Shown here one piece after another: positions 27,608 to 35,493 of a DNA stretch of 64,000 nt. The DNA comes from an uncultured Bacillota bacterium (GTDB lineage Bacteria > Bacillota > Clostridia > Christensenellales > Borkfalkiaceae), in NCBI GenBank assembly GCA_949287815.1, contig CASEHS010000003.1, forward strand, positions 30,004 to 94,003, read 5' to 3'. Under the pieces are notes generated by a model that did no database searches, was not told the origin of the DNA, and was given only the letters and a program-made list of their open reading frames with translations. A program made the translations under genes and the position numbers. The number at the start of each line of letters is the position of its first letter. Position 1 is the stretch's first letter.

Positions 27608-28213
27608 TCAACTTCTCTTATCGAGCAACTTCATTACCTTTTTCTTTGCGCGCTGTACGGCATTATCCGCACTCTTTACGGAGATCTTACAGCTTGCCGC
27701 AATCTCCGAAATACTCTCTCCTTCCATATACTGCAAAAGAGCCGTATATTCTTTGTCCGTAAGCGATCCTCTCACTGCGGATAAAAACTCCTGCCTGTCC
27801 TCCAAGCCGATCAATGCGTCCTCGGGATTTTCAGAGGAAAGCCAGCCTGCCTCTTCCCCGTCAGGGAAAGGTACACCGTCATTGAGCGGAAGATGTTTTT
27901 TCCGCGAAGCCGATCTCACTGCGCCGACCATCTTTCTGCTTATGCAAAGATAAGCAAAATTCTTAAAACTCATGCCGCCTTCGCGAAAATCCGTAATCGC
28001 AAGATATAATCCGATCATCCCTTCCTGAATCAGATCTTCCGTTTCTCCGCCTTCTAAAAAATAACTTCTCGCAAGCACTCTTACGGAATTTTTATATCTT
28101 TCCAGTAAAATCTCCGCCGCCGTTTTATCGCCTTGCTGTGCCTGCAAAGCAAGAGATTCGTCTTTTATTATATTTTCTTTCTTTTCGTTTTTGTCTTCCT
28201 TGCTTTCGTTCAT
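27608..28213 (-). CDS. sigH: RNA polymerase sigma factor, SigH (Spo0H)-like
   Basis: A 201-residue sigma-70 family protein with regions 2 and 4. Region 2 is seen in 'YFLEGGETEDLIQEGMIGLY' and 'FKNFAYLCISRKM'; region 4 as 'LTDKEYTALLQYMEGESISEIA' and a terminal HTH 'SVKSADNAVQRAKKKV'. The order mrnC-rlmB-sigH matches the conserved Firmicutes locus (without yacP), which supports SigH, the stationary-phase and early sporulation sigma factor. Overlaps rlmB by four bases. Confidence 0.85.
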   Translation of the reverse strand: MNESKEDKNEKKENIIKDESLALQAQQGDKTAAEILLERYKNSVRVLARSYFLEGGETEDLIQEGMIGLYLAITDFREGGMSFKNFAYLCISRKMVGAVRSASRKKHLPLNDGVPFPDGEEAGWLSSENPEDALIGLEDRQEFLSAVRGSLTDKEYTALLQYMEGESISEIAASCKISVKSADNAVQRAKKKVMKLLDKRS

Positions 28214-28917
28214 CTGCGCTGTCTCACCGCCTCGTATACGGCTATTCCCAAAGCCACCGACGCATTGAGTGAATTGACCTTCCCTGCAAGCGGTAACGAA
28301 AGAATTTTGTCACACTTCTTTTTTGTAAGCGCGCCCACACCGCTGTGTTCCCCGCCAACAACCAGAGCGACTTTACCCGTAAGATCAGAGGAATATAAAT
28401 CTTCCCCTTCCGCTTCCAGCGCATATACCCAATACCCATGTTTTTGCAATTCATCCACTGCATAATTTACGCCGGGAACGCGTGCAACTTTAACATGACT
28501 TGCCGCGCCTTCGGAAATGCGAACGACCGCGCCCGTAACCTGTGCGCTCTTGTTTTTGGGTATTATGACACCCGCCGCCCCCGCACACTCGGCGACACGG
28601 AGAATACTGCCGAGATTGTGAACGTCTTCCACTCCGTCGCAAACTATTATAAGACCCGAAGAATCTCCTTCGGTCAATTCGGAAAGATCCGCATATTCAT
28701 ATTCCGAAACATAGGCAATGACTCCCTGATGCCGTCCCGTTTCGCTTTCTTTATCCAGTACTTTACCGTCGCAAAACTGTACTTTTATTCCCTTTTCGCG
28801 AGCCGCGGAAAAGATCCTGCCGAGCGAACGCTCGTCGCCTTTTCTGATCATCAGTTTATCAATCGTTTTTTCCGTTTTCAGAAGTTCCAAAACGGCGTTT
28901 CTTCCTTCAATCTTCAT
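28210..28917 (-). CDS. rlmB: 23S rRNA (guanosine-2'-O)-methyltransferase RlmB/TrmH-like
   Basis: A 235-residue SPOUT methyltransferase. The substrate-binding N-terminal domain starts 'MKIEGRNAVLELLK'. The trefoil-knot motifs are 'CDGVEDVHNLGSILR', 'LVVGGEHSGVG' and 'LPLAGKVNSLNASVALGIAVYE', as in RlmB. Overlaps mrnC by 11 bases and sigH by four, so all three are probably coupled. Confidence 0.93.
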   Translation of the reverse strand: MKIEGRNAVLELLKTEKTIDKLMIRKGDERSLGRIFSAAREKGIKVQFCDGKVLDKESETGRHQGVIAYVSEYEYADLSELTEGDSSGLIIVCDGVEDVHNLGSILRVAECAGAAGVIIPKNKSAQVTGAVVRISEGAASHVKVARVPGVNYAVDELQKHGYWVYALEAEGEDLYSSDLTGKVALVVGGEHSGVGALTKKKCDKILSLPLAGKVNSLNASVALGIAVYEAVRQRR

Positions 28918-29314
28918 TCTGACCGCCTTCTGCCGTTAATAATTCAGCGATTCGTTCGTATTGTCCCGTAAGGTATAAAAAACCAAGCACCGCCTCAAAA
29001 CCTGTCGAAATGTTATATTCTGCAACGTCCGCATTTTTACTTTTTGTCGGTTTTTTCGCATTGCGGGCGCGCATAAAAATTTCACGCTCCGCTTCCGTGA
29101 GCAAATCCGAAATTTTCGCATATTGCTTTGCCTGACCTTTCGCACTTACCTGCATGGACGCAAGCTTCTGTAACATCCCCGTCTTGAAATCGGACGAAAA
29201 CACCAAAGACTCCCGTACATACAGCGATTGAACTGCGTCACCAACAAAAGCCAACACGACCGCATTCAGATTTTTTGCCCGTTCGGCACTCATAATCTCA
29301 TTAAATCTGACCAT
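28907..29314 (-). CDS. mrnC: Mini-ribonuclease 3
   Basis: A 135-residue RNase III-like nuclease without the dsRNA-binding domain; in Bacillus MrnC matures 23S rRNA. 'LNAVVLAFVGDAVQSLYVRE' carries the catalytic aspartate and 'STGFEAVLGFLYLTG' the second acidic cluster (E-A-x-x-G). ATG 29314 gives an N-terminus (MVRFNEIM) that aligns with B. subtilis MrnC. A consensus promoter places the transcription start at or next to this ATG, leaving no room for a Shine-Dalgarno sequence. First gene of the operon. Confidence 0.88.
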   Translation of the reverse strand: MVRFNEIMSAERAKNLNAVVLAFVGDAVQSLYVRESLVFSSDFKTGMLQKLASMQVSAKGQAKQYAKISDLLTEAEREIFMRARNAKKPTKSKNADVAEYNISTGFEAVLGFLYLTGQYERIAELLTAEGGQNED

Positions 29315-29320
29315 AAAGAG

Positions 29321-29349
29321 ATTATAACACATTTTACCGATAATTTCAA
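29321..29349 (-). promoter_or_regulatory. Promoter of the mrnC-rlmB-sigH operon
   Basis: Minus-strand TTGAAA (29344-29349), 17-base spacer, TATAAT (29321-29326). The expected start (about 29314) coincides with the mrnC ATG. Confidence 0.8.
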
Positions 29350-29375
29350 GATTTAATCCATTACATTTTTAAAAT

Positions 29376-30068
29376 TCATTTAGCTTCCGACTCGGCGAGC
29401 CAAGCCACTGTTCCGCGAAAAATCGCATCGGCGATCTTTTCCCTGTATGCGTTTTCAGAAAGCCTTTTTTCTTCCTCTGCGTTGGAAAGAAAACCACATT
29501 CCACAATCACAGAAGGATAATCCGTACATTCAAGCATAAAATACTCTCCCCCAAGCGATTGAATATTTCTGCCAGACAGTCCGTTTAATTCTTGTTGAAT
29601 TTTCATTGCCAAAGGTTTTCCGCTTTCTGTTGCCTGATCGAAAAACACCTGTCCGCCAAACCGCTCAGGAGCCGCCACAAAACTGTTCTGATGCACAGAT
29701 ATCAATACATTTGCTTCGGCGCTCAATGCGATCTCTTTTCGCTTTCGCATATCCCGTTTTTTAAACCCTTCCGTGGGCAATCCGTAAAGTCCTGACTCAT
29801 TTTCTCTTGTCAATACTACCCGAAACCCAGCATTCTCAAATTTATTTTGCAAAATTTTTACGATCGCAAGGTTGATATCGCTTTCCTTTATGCCTGTATG
29901 TTTGCCCAAAACACCCGGATCTATTCCGCCATGCCCCGCGTCCAAAACAACCGTATAGTAACCGGGCGAACTTTTTGCCGCCGATAAAGCCGAAAATCCG
30001 CAGGATAAAACTAATGTGAAAATACCAATTAAAACCGCCGCAAGCAATCTTCTTGCCGATATGACCAT
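29376..30068 (-). CDS. cwlD: N-acetylmuramoyl-L-alanine amidase CwlD (spore cortex/germination)
   Basis: A 230-residue amidase_3 family zinc enzyme. A signal-anchor (about 8-30) precedes the catalytic domain. Zinc ligands appear as H46 in 'VVLDAGHGGIDPG', E62 in 'GIKESDINLAI' and H126 in 'LISVHQNSF'; the C-terminal glutamate lies in 'SVIVECGFLSNAEE'. Size and motif spacing fit CwlD, which makes muramic delta-lactam in the spore cortex, better than a general autolysin with repeats. Own transcription unit. Confidence 0.85.
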   Translation of the reverse strand: MVISARRLLAAVLIGIFTLVLSCGFSALSAAKSSPGYYTVVLDAGHGGIDPGVLGKHTGIKESDINLAIVKILQNKFENAGFRVVLTRENESGLYGLPTEGFKKRDMRKRKEIALSAEANVLISVHQNSFVAAPERFGGQVFFDQATESGKPLAMKIQQELNGLSGRNIQSLGGEYFMLECTDYPSVIVECGFLSNAEEEKRLSENAYREKIADAIFRGTVAWLAESEAK

Positions 30069-30174
30069 AACTCCTCCCGTTTGGTTTTTAAACCGTTTTT
30101 TTCTATTTTATTCCTGCAAAAAAAGAAAAATCACTTTTGCCTTTTTACCTCTATATAAATAAAAAATCTTATTA

Positions 30175-30211
30175 AAAATCCCCAAAAGGCATACAACCTT
30201 TCAGGGATTTT
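30175..30211 (-). terminator. Hairpin after the small XRE gene
   Basis: Stem AAAATCCC/GGGATTTT with a 20-base loop, 25 bases past the XRE stop codon on the minus strand; flanks are A/T-rich on both sides. Confidence 0.6.
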
Positions 30212-30235
30212 CCCGCAAACCGATAAAAACTTTAT

Positions 30236-30469
30236 TTAGTCCGTGACTTCATTGAAAATCGGATCATCAAAAAATTCTTTCAATGAAATTCCTAAAGTAG
30301 ACGTAAATTGATATAAAAGATCTAACATTATCTTTTGTTGCTTTCCATTAAAAACTTGAGATATTGTTGACTTTGCAATTCCTCCCTCTTTATGAAAATA
30401 ATATGGAGAAATGCCTCTCTCCCCCATAATTTTACGTAACCTTAAAACCACAGCATCGATTAACCGCAT
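30236..30469 (-). CDS. Small XRE-family repressor
   Basis: A 77-residue protein that is little more than a Cro/CI helix-turn-helix: 'RKIMGERGISPYYFHKEGG' then 'IAKSTISQVFNGK' as recognition helix. The AT-rich gene is preceded by GGGAGG. Two inverted repeats GTTCTA-TGTA-TAGAAC lie in the divergent promoter region, one over this gene's start site and one next to the -35 of the facing gene, so it probably represses both. Partner gene is the SLOG-like protein at 30615. Confidence 0.8.
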   Translation of the reverse strand: MRLIDAVVLRLRKIMGERGISPYYFHKEGGIAKSTISQVFNGKQQKIMLDLLYQFTSTLGISLKEFFDDPIFNEVTD

Positions 30470-30484
30470 ATTAAACCTCCCATA

Positions 30485-30500
30485 GTTCTATGTATTGAAC
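30485..30500. promoter_or_regulatory. Operator 1 (imperfect palindrome) at the XRE promoter
   Basis: GTTCTATGTATTGAAC, 6-bp arms with one mismatch. It sits between the -10 (TATAAT, 30510-30515 on the minus strand) and the XRE ATG, where bound repressor would block transcription. Confidence 0.7.
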
Positions 30501-30536
30501 CATGAGGTTATTATATGCAATCTTAAAAATATATAA

Positions 30537-30552
30537 GTTCTATGTATAGAAC
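30537..30552. promoter_or_regulatory. Operator 2 (perfect palindrome) upstream of the SLOG-like gene
   Basis: GTTCTATGTATAGAAC, perfect 6-bp arms around TGTA. It is 52 bases from operator 1 (about five helical turns) and abuts the -35 of the plus-strand promoter. Confidence 0.75.
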
Positions 30553-30556
30553 ATAC

Positions 30557-30585
30557 TTTACATTTTTTTACTTATTTACTATAAT
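30557..30585 (+). promoter_or_regulatory. Promoter of the SLOG-like gene
   Basis: TTTACA (30557-30562), 17-base spacer, TATAAT (30580-30585). Start expected near 30592, 23 bases before the ATG, with AAGGAG between. Confidence 0.75.
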
Positions 30586-30614
30586 AAGTTTATATTTTTA
30601 AGGAGAAAACCAAT

Positions 30615-31127
30615 ATGAAAACATGTTGCCTTACCGGTCATCGACCTAAAGGATTTCCGTGGGATTATTCAGATAAGAATAGCAAAGAACACAAAAGTTA
30701 TATTGCCGCTCTTAGAAAAAAAATTATTGAACTTATTTTAAACGGTTATAAACATTTTATTTCAGGCGGAGCAATCGGTGCAGATTCCGACTTCGCAGAA
30801 ATTATTATTGAATTACGCAAGTCTGATTATCCCGACATTACACTTGAAATTGCGGTTCCTTGCCCCAATCAAGATTTAAAATGGCGTACCGCTGACAAAA
30901 TAAGGTATAAAAAAATCTGCAACGAAGCAGATAAAATTAATTTTGTAAGTGAAAGATACACAGAATTTTGCATACAAAAAAGAAACGAATATATGATCAA
31001 TCATTCTGATTTTCTTATTGTAGTATGGAACGGGGAACAACACGGAGGCACTTATAACACATTTCAATACGCAAAGAAAAAGAAACTTCTTTCATCTGTT
31101 ATATATTTGCAAAACTTTATGACCTGA
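30615..31127 (+). CDS. DUF1273/SLOG-like Rossmann protein
   Basis: A 170-residue protein beginning MKTCCLTGHRPKGFPW. The 'TGHRP' opening, 'FISGGAIGADSDFAEIII' and the C-terminal 'DFLIVVWNGEQHGGTYNTF' match the YpsA/DUF1273 branch of the SLOG superfamily (DprA- and LOG-like nucleotide-binding fold). The GGA-x-G-x-D loop would bind a nucleotide phosphate. Function is not established; SLOG proteins include nucleotide-signal sensors of defence systems. The gene is clearly more AT-rich than its neighbours, suggesting transfer together with the divergent XRE repressor. Confidence 0.8.
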   Translation: MKTCCLTGHRPKGFPWDYSDKNSKEHKSYIAALRKKIIELILNGYKHFISGGAIGADSDFAEIIIELRKSDYPDITLEIAVPCPNQDLKWRTADKIRYKKICNEADKINFVSERYTEFCIQKRNEYMINHSDFLIVVWNGEQHGGTYNTFQYAKKKKLLSSVIYLQNFMT

Positions 31128-31182
31128 CGATCTCAAACTATTCGTAACAATTTTTGAAACTTATTTTTACCCCTCAAACATA

Positions 31183-31224
31183 CAGATAAGCCCGCCGCGG
31201 AAAAATCCGCGGCGGACTTATCTG
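31183..31224. repeat. GC-rich 18-bp inverted repeat between convergent genes
   Basis: CAGATAAG-(CC/T)-CGCCGCGGA, four-base loop, then the reverse complement. It lies between the plus-strand SLOG-like gene and the minus-strand InlB/uL15-like gene. Neither flank has a proper T-run, so it is not a textbook terminator, though it may act as one in both directions. Confidence 0.6.
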
Positions 31225-31247
31225 TGTTTGAATTACAATTTTATTCT

Positions 31248-32750
31248 TTACTTTCTTTTGACTCGAACGACTTTTCCGCCCGTAAGCGCAATCATCTTGA
31301 TTGCAGGGAGCGAAAAATCATTTGCTTCAATCGTCAAAGCCTTATTCAGACTTCCTCTTGCAAGAACTTTATAAGCAGAAGCCTTTTTCTCTATTAAACC
31401 TTTTTCTTTCAAAGATTTAAGATCAACGACTTCTTCTTCACGGTAGTTTGCGCTCAACGTATCAAGATTGACATAACTTTTCTTGCCTGCCGTCACTGAC
31501 ACTTCCCGTTCTTCCGCTATCGCCATTAATTGTTTTGCCGTAGCGTCCGAAATCAACTCTTCCGCCTCATTCACATTCACTGTATCTGTTACCGTATATG
31601 CCGAAAGCTTTTCTACCTTTGCCCCCTCAGCAATATACGTTTCCAGCTGTTCTTCCGTAACGGTTTCACCCGTTTCTCTCTTTGCGTAAACTTTAATCAA
31701 TTTTCTCTTGATCAAAGGTTCACGCTCTTCGTAAGGAATATGTAAATCTTCCCCGTATCTTGCAAAATCCAGTTCAAATTTAGCCGCTGTTTCCTCGATC
31801 AGCTCCATTGCGTATTTAAGACTTCTTGCGCCCGTGATTTTATAACGAACAGGTACGTTTTTATACCTCTTCTTTTCGGATACGTCACGGAAATTATACT
31901 TTTCATCTACTTGATCGGGTGAAAGCGCAAGATACAAAATAAGGCTCTTTCTGTTCGCGTTGACTTTGGCAAATTGCTGTCTTCCGAAATTATAGCTATC
32001 ATAATTCCAGCTCTCACGTTCTTTGATGCCGATAAAGGACAAAAGCTCATTTCTTATCTGATTATAATAGTCTTTCGTCTCGTCATCTGCCTGGATCAGT
32101 CTTGCCCTAAAACTGCGGCGGTACTGCACAAATACTTTTGCTCCCGTTACAAGCGTAACCAAAGCATTGTCAATTTCATCGCCCTCCGCGGCTTCCTCTT
32201 CATCCTCATCTTCTTGTGAGGAGACCTCCTCATCATTTTCTTTTTCAACCGTTTCAGGTTCAGATTTAATTTCTTGTTCTTCCGCTTCGGATTCAGTTTC
32301 CGTTACTTCAACCGCTTCTTCCGTCTCTGCCTCAGAAGCTTCGTCCAAAGTCAATTCATCTTCTTTGTTTTCGGGTTCTTCCTCCGCAATCTCCTGTGCT
32401 TTGGAAACTTCCTCCCAGCCCGCAAACAAAGTCACATTCGATCGGATCTGAAACATTTCCTCCGCCGCTTTACTGCATGCGCGATCAAAATACCAACCCG
32501 TAAAATTGAACCCTTCCTTTTCAGGCTTCGGTAACTTTACTGCTTTATATCTGCCTATCCTGACTTTTTGCGTTTTATCTCCGTATTCCAATGTAAGCGT
32601 ACAATGTACACAGAGCAAAATCGCTACCGTTATTATTGTGATCAATGCCGCCGCACCTATCACAAATAAAACTATCAGAGTGATCCCCTGAGAATCTCCC
32701 GTAAGTTTTTCCCAGAAAGACGCGAGCATTCCGTTGTTGAATTGAATCAT
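31248..32750 (-). CDS. Membrane-anchored protein: InlB-type repeat, acidic linker, shared unknown domain, uL15-like C-terminus
   Basis: A 500-residue protein of unknown function. TM segment at about 23-48. Residues 50-112 read as an InlB B-repeat ('LPKPEKEGFNFTGWYFD', 'VTLFAGWEE'). Residues 113-195 are a glutamate-rich linker. Residues 200-365 hold a domain shared with the protein at 42722 ('RSFRARLIQ', 'LILYLALSPDQ', 'YNFRDVSEKKRYKNVPV', 'ITGARSLKYAMELIEE'). The last 70 residues resemble the C-terminal half of ribosomal protein uL15: 'VVDLKSLKEKGLI', 'YKVLARGSLNKALTIEAN', 'FS', 'ALTGGKVVRV'. It is not the ribosomal gene itself. Stand-alone. Confidence 0.75.
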   Translation of the reverse strand: MIQFNNGMLASFWEKLTGDSQGITLIVLFVIGAAALITIITVAILLCVHCTLTLEYGDKTQKVRIGRYKAVKLPKPEKEGFNFTGWYFDRACSKAAEEMFQIRSNVTLFAGWEEVSKAQEIAEEEPENKEDELTLDEASEAETEEAVEVTETESEAEEQEIKSEPETVEKENDEEVSSQEDEDEEEAAEGDEIDNALVTLVTGAKVFVQYRRSFRARLIQADDETKDYYNQIRNELLSFIGIKERESWNYDSYNFGRQQFAKVNANRKSLILYLALSPDQVDEKYNFRDVSEKKRYKNVPVRYKITGARSLKYAMELIEETAAKFELDFARYGEDLHIPYEEREPLIKRKLIKVYAKRETGETVTEEQLETYIAEGAKVEKLSAYTVTDTVNVNEAEELISDATAKQLMAIAEEREVSVTAGKKSYVNLDTLSANYREEEVVDLKSLKEKGLIEKKASAYKVLARGSLNKALTIEANDFSLPAIKMIALTGGKVVRVKRK

Positions 32751-32875
32751 AATGCACCTCCTGCTGCTTATTTTTTATTATATCACGCCTTTGCTCTATA
32801 TGCAAGACTTTTGAACTTTTTTATTTCCTTTTTCCTATCTGCCTCTGTCCCTTATTTTTATCACATCACTGCAAC

Positions 32876-33907
32876 CTAAAAGCTTTTTCTCAATATCTCA
32901 AAAAGCTCTTGTTCTGTAAACGGTGTTATCCCGTTTTTTGTTTTACCTGAACTGTAAACCTTATGTGCATATTCTGCCAACAAATTTTCAGATATTTTTT
33001 CACGTTCTTTAAACATAATACGAAAAAGATTGTCCAGCTCATCTGCACTTTCAATTCCTAAGGCTTTAAAAATACGGCCTGTCCTGTTTGCTGCCTTTTC
33101 TGCACTGAATTTTAAAAATTGAGCTAAAAGCAATCCGTTTGCTCTGCCGTGCGGTATATTATGGTAATATGTCAGCGGATAACCTAATCCGTGTACCGCA
33201 CACGTTCCTGTGTTGGCTATGACCATTCCCGCAAGAGAGGAAGCATACAAAAGTTCATCCCTGTCCGTTTCCGTAAGTTTATAATCCGCCACAGCCCTTA
33301 TTTTTTTACCGGCAATTCTCAAGCTCTCCTCGGCGAGAGCATCGCTCAACTCTCCTGCACGCACGGAAAGCATTCCCTCAACGGCATGAGAAATTGCATC
33401 AACAAATGTATTCACTGTTTCCGCATACGGCAAAGACTTTGTGTATTTACCGTCCAGAAAAGCAAGTTTCGGAAAAAACTGCATAGATGATACATTTGTC
33501 TTTGTTTCACGAGCATGATCGGTCACTATCGCATAAGGCGTAACCTCACTGCCTGTACCCGCTGTTGTCGGTACATGGATCATCGGCAAAGCTTTCTTCT
33601 CACCTTTGTAAGAAAAAATATTATCCTGAGCTCCACATGCAAGCCAGGCGATAACTTTCGCTGCATCCATAGGAGAACCGCCGCCAATGGCTACAATAAG
33701 TTCTGCCCCGAATTCTCTCGCTAATTTTCCGCCTTCCTGCACATTTTCTTCCGTAGGGTTGGATTTTACTTTATCATAAATAACAAAATCCTGACCGTTT
33801 GCTTTGAGAACCTCACAGACATCATTTAACGCACCGTTCGTTTTCGAGCTTTTTCCCGTTACGATCAATACCTTCCTGCCAAACGGCATATAATAACTGA
33901 ATTGCAT
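32876..33907 (-). CDS. Iron-containing alcohol dehydrogenase
   Basis: A 343-residue Fe-ADH-family oxidoreductase. The NAD(P) site 'LIVAIGGGSPMDAAKVIAW' and 'MIHVPTTAGTGSEVTPYAIV' are typical. Metal ligands fall in 'NTFVDAISHAVEG' (D, H) and 'GTCAVHGLGYPLTYYHNIPHG' (two H). ATG 33907 follows AGGAG; an earlier in-frame codon does not. The physiological alcohol or aldehyde is unknown. 39 bases downstream of the NUDIX gene. Confidence 0.9.
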   Translation of the reverse strand: MQFSYYMPFGRKVLIVTGKSSKTNGALNDVCEVLKANGQDFVIYDKVKSNPTEENVQEGGKLAREFGAELIVAIGGGSPMDAAKVIAWLACGAQDNIFSYKGEKKALPMIHVPTTAGTGSEVTPYAIVTDHARETKTNVSSMQFFPKLAFLDGKYTKSLPYAETVNTFVDAISHAVEGMLSVRAGELSDALAEESLRIAGKKIRAVADYKLTETDRDELLYASSLAGMVIANTGTCAVHGLGYPLTYYHNIPHGRANGLLLAQFLKFSAEKAANRTGRIFKALGIESADELDNLFRIMFKEREKISENLLAEYAHKVYSSGKTKNGITPFTEQELFEILRKSF

Positions 33908-33946
33908 AATATACTCCTGTTTCAAGTTTATGAAATTTTAAACCCT

Positions 33947-34348
33947 TTAATTGCTGAACTTCTTTATTATTTTACGCAAAACAGGTATATCCGCAGGTGC
34001 CCATTCTTCCTCTTTGATCTCGCTCAAAGGTATCCATTTAAGATCTTCATGCTCAGTATTTTTGTATGATGTGATAAATTCACATAGATATGTATGAAGA
34101 GTAATCGTAAAGTCAGGATATTCATGCGAAACGCAATCGAACTTATCCAAAACTTTTATCTTTGCGCCGAGTTCCTCTCTGATTTCTCGCTCTATTGCTT
34201 CTTCTCCTGTTTCGCCCGCCTCAATTTTTCCGCCTGCAAATTCATATTTATGCGCCACATACGAAAACTTACTTTCTCCGCGCCGTGCCGAAAACAGTTT
34301 ACCGTTTTCCAGTATGACAGCACCGACAACTTCATAATGCTTTTTCAT
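33947..34348 (-). CDS. NUDIX hydrolase, MutT-like
   Basis: A 133-residue protein. The NUDIX box is perfect: 'GGKIEAGETGEEAIEREIRE' continuing ELGA. 'MKKHYEVVGAVILENGKLFSA' at the start resembles MutT/CTP pyrophosphohydrolases that clear oxidised or unusual nucleotides. The ATG at 34348 is preferred to the upstream frame because the NUDIX fold begins right after it. Same strand as the Fe-ADH. Confidence 0.87.
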   Translation of the reverse strand: MKKHYEVVGAVILENGKLFSARRGESKFSYVAHKYEFAGGKIEAGETGEEAIEREIREELGAKIKVLDKFDCVSHEYPDFTITLHTYLCEFITSYKNTEHEDLKWIPLSEIKEEEWAPADIPVLRKIIKKFSN

Positions 34349-34511
34349 TCTTCTGTAAATCTCTTTGTTTATGATTTTTTCTATTATACCAATTTTTTTA
34401 ACGAGTTTCAAGTATCTTGCAAAAAACAAAAATATCCCGACAATAATCAGTATTGCCGAGATATTTTTATTAAAAATTTTTACATTAATTCTATTTTCAC
34501 ATCAAGAAGTT

Positions 34512-34967
34512 TTAACCGCCCGCAAAAAGATAAATTAAACCCACTGAAACGCCTGCAAGCACACCATACACAATAATAGGACCTGCCACTGTCAGCATCT
34601 TTGCCGCCAAACCATAAATATAACCTTCTGACTTAAATTCCAATGCGGGCGAAGTTATGCTGTTTGCAAAACCTGTTATCGGAACAATAGAACCTGCTCC
34701 CGCCGCTTTTCCGATCCTGTCATACACACCAAGCCCTGTCAGAAAGCACCCCAGAAAAATCATTACAATAGAAACACTGCCCGCCAGTTCGTCACCCGAT
34801 AAATTTGTCCAGTTTTCCAGCATTACCCTCACAAACTGTCCGATACAACAAATTCCACCACCTACAATAAATGCACGAAATGAATTATGAAAATGCTTTG
34901 TCGGTGCTGCAAAAGATCGCACATAGTTGAGATAATTTTCATTCACATTACTCTGTTTTTCAGCCAT
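34512..34967 (-). CDS. spoVAC: Stage V sporulation protein AC
   Basis: A 151-residue membrane protein. 'MLENWTNLSGDELAGSVSIV', 'FLTGLGVYDRIGKAAGAGSIV' and 'TGFANSITSPALEFKSEGYI' are SpoVAC signatures; four membrane segments are seen. SpoVAC forms the mechanosensitive channel for dipicolinate movement in spores. ATG 34967 has AAGGTGAG upstream. The usual neighbours spoVAD and spoVAE are absent: the next minus-strand gene downstream is NUDIX, so the gene is alone here. Confidence 0.92.
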   Translation of the reverse strand: MAEKQSNVNENYLNYVRSFAAPTKHFHNSFRAFIVGGGICCIGQFVRVMLENWTNLSGDELAGSVSIVMIFLGCFLTGLGVYDRIGKAAGAGSIVPITGFANSITSPALEFKSEGYIYGLAAKMLTVAGPIIVYGVLAGVSVGLIYLFAGG

Positions 34968-35493
34968 ACACATCTCACCTTAAAGTTAATCTCTTCCCAA
35001 AAATTGACCCAAAATTTTCATATACCTTTATTTTTTATTTCTGACTGTTTCAGTTCCGAAAGCGGGTATACAAGTTTCTCTTTCTTCCCTTGTACGAATA
35101 CCCTCTCCTTCGGGACACGGTATTTTCTTATTCATACTACCAGTTTTGCTCTTCTGCGTCGAAAATATTCTCGTTTTTAATAACTTTTTTATCTTAGTAA
35201 ATTCAGATGATCGAAGGAGTATTATTCATACGACTTACCAGAATGACAAGCATAAAAGAATGATTCTACCAACGGTAGAGTTTCTTTTTTATTCGGTAGA
35301 ATCCGCAACCAAAGTTTAGACTTTTAATTTCGGCAAGTCGGTTGATTTTTAAAATTTCGTATAATACAATATTTATAGCCGTTCAGATTTTTGGAAATAA
35401 TTTTCCATGATTAAAAAACGAATCGCTTATTTTGTTTTATTTCCTTTCCCTGCATTACAACTTTTACAGGGAATAAGCAATGAGAGGTAACCT
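34968..35493. other. 526-base intergenic region with GGTAGA inverted/direct repeats
   Basis: No convincing gene. The part nearest spoVAC is its leader. At 35262-35303 lies GATTCTACC...GGTAGAATC (9-bp arms) with an inner CTACC-AAC-GGTAG hairpin. The words AACGGTAGAG (35271-35280) and CGGTAGAAT (35294-35302) recur in reverse orientation at 23826-23844. Just upstream of the DegV gene, GTATAAT (about 35360) may be a -10 element. Confidence 0.5.

Noticed and set aside
31248..32750. Calling the gene rplO (ribosomal protein L15)
   Set aside because: Only the last 70 residues resemble uL15; the TM anchor, InlB repeat and acidic linker and the absence of ribosomal neighbours rule out the ribosomal gene.
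35018..35131. Possible decayed minus-strand gene upstream of spoVAC
   Set aside because: A frame reads 'KYRVPKERVFVQG' and has a protein-like charge pattern, but it is under 40 codons, lacks a start and is preceded by a stop; too little to call a pseudogene.
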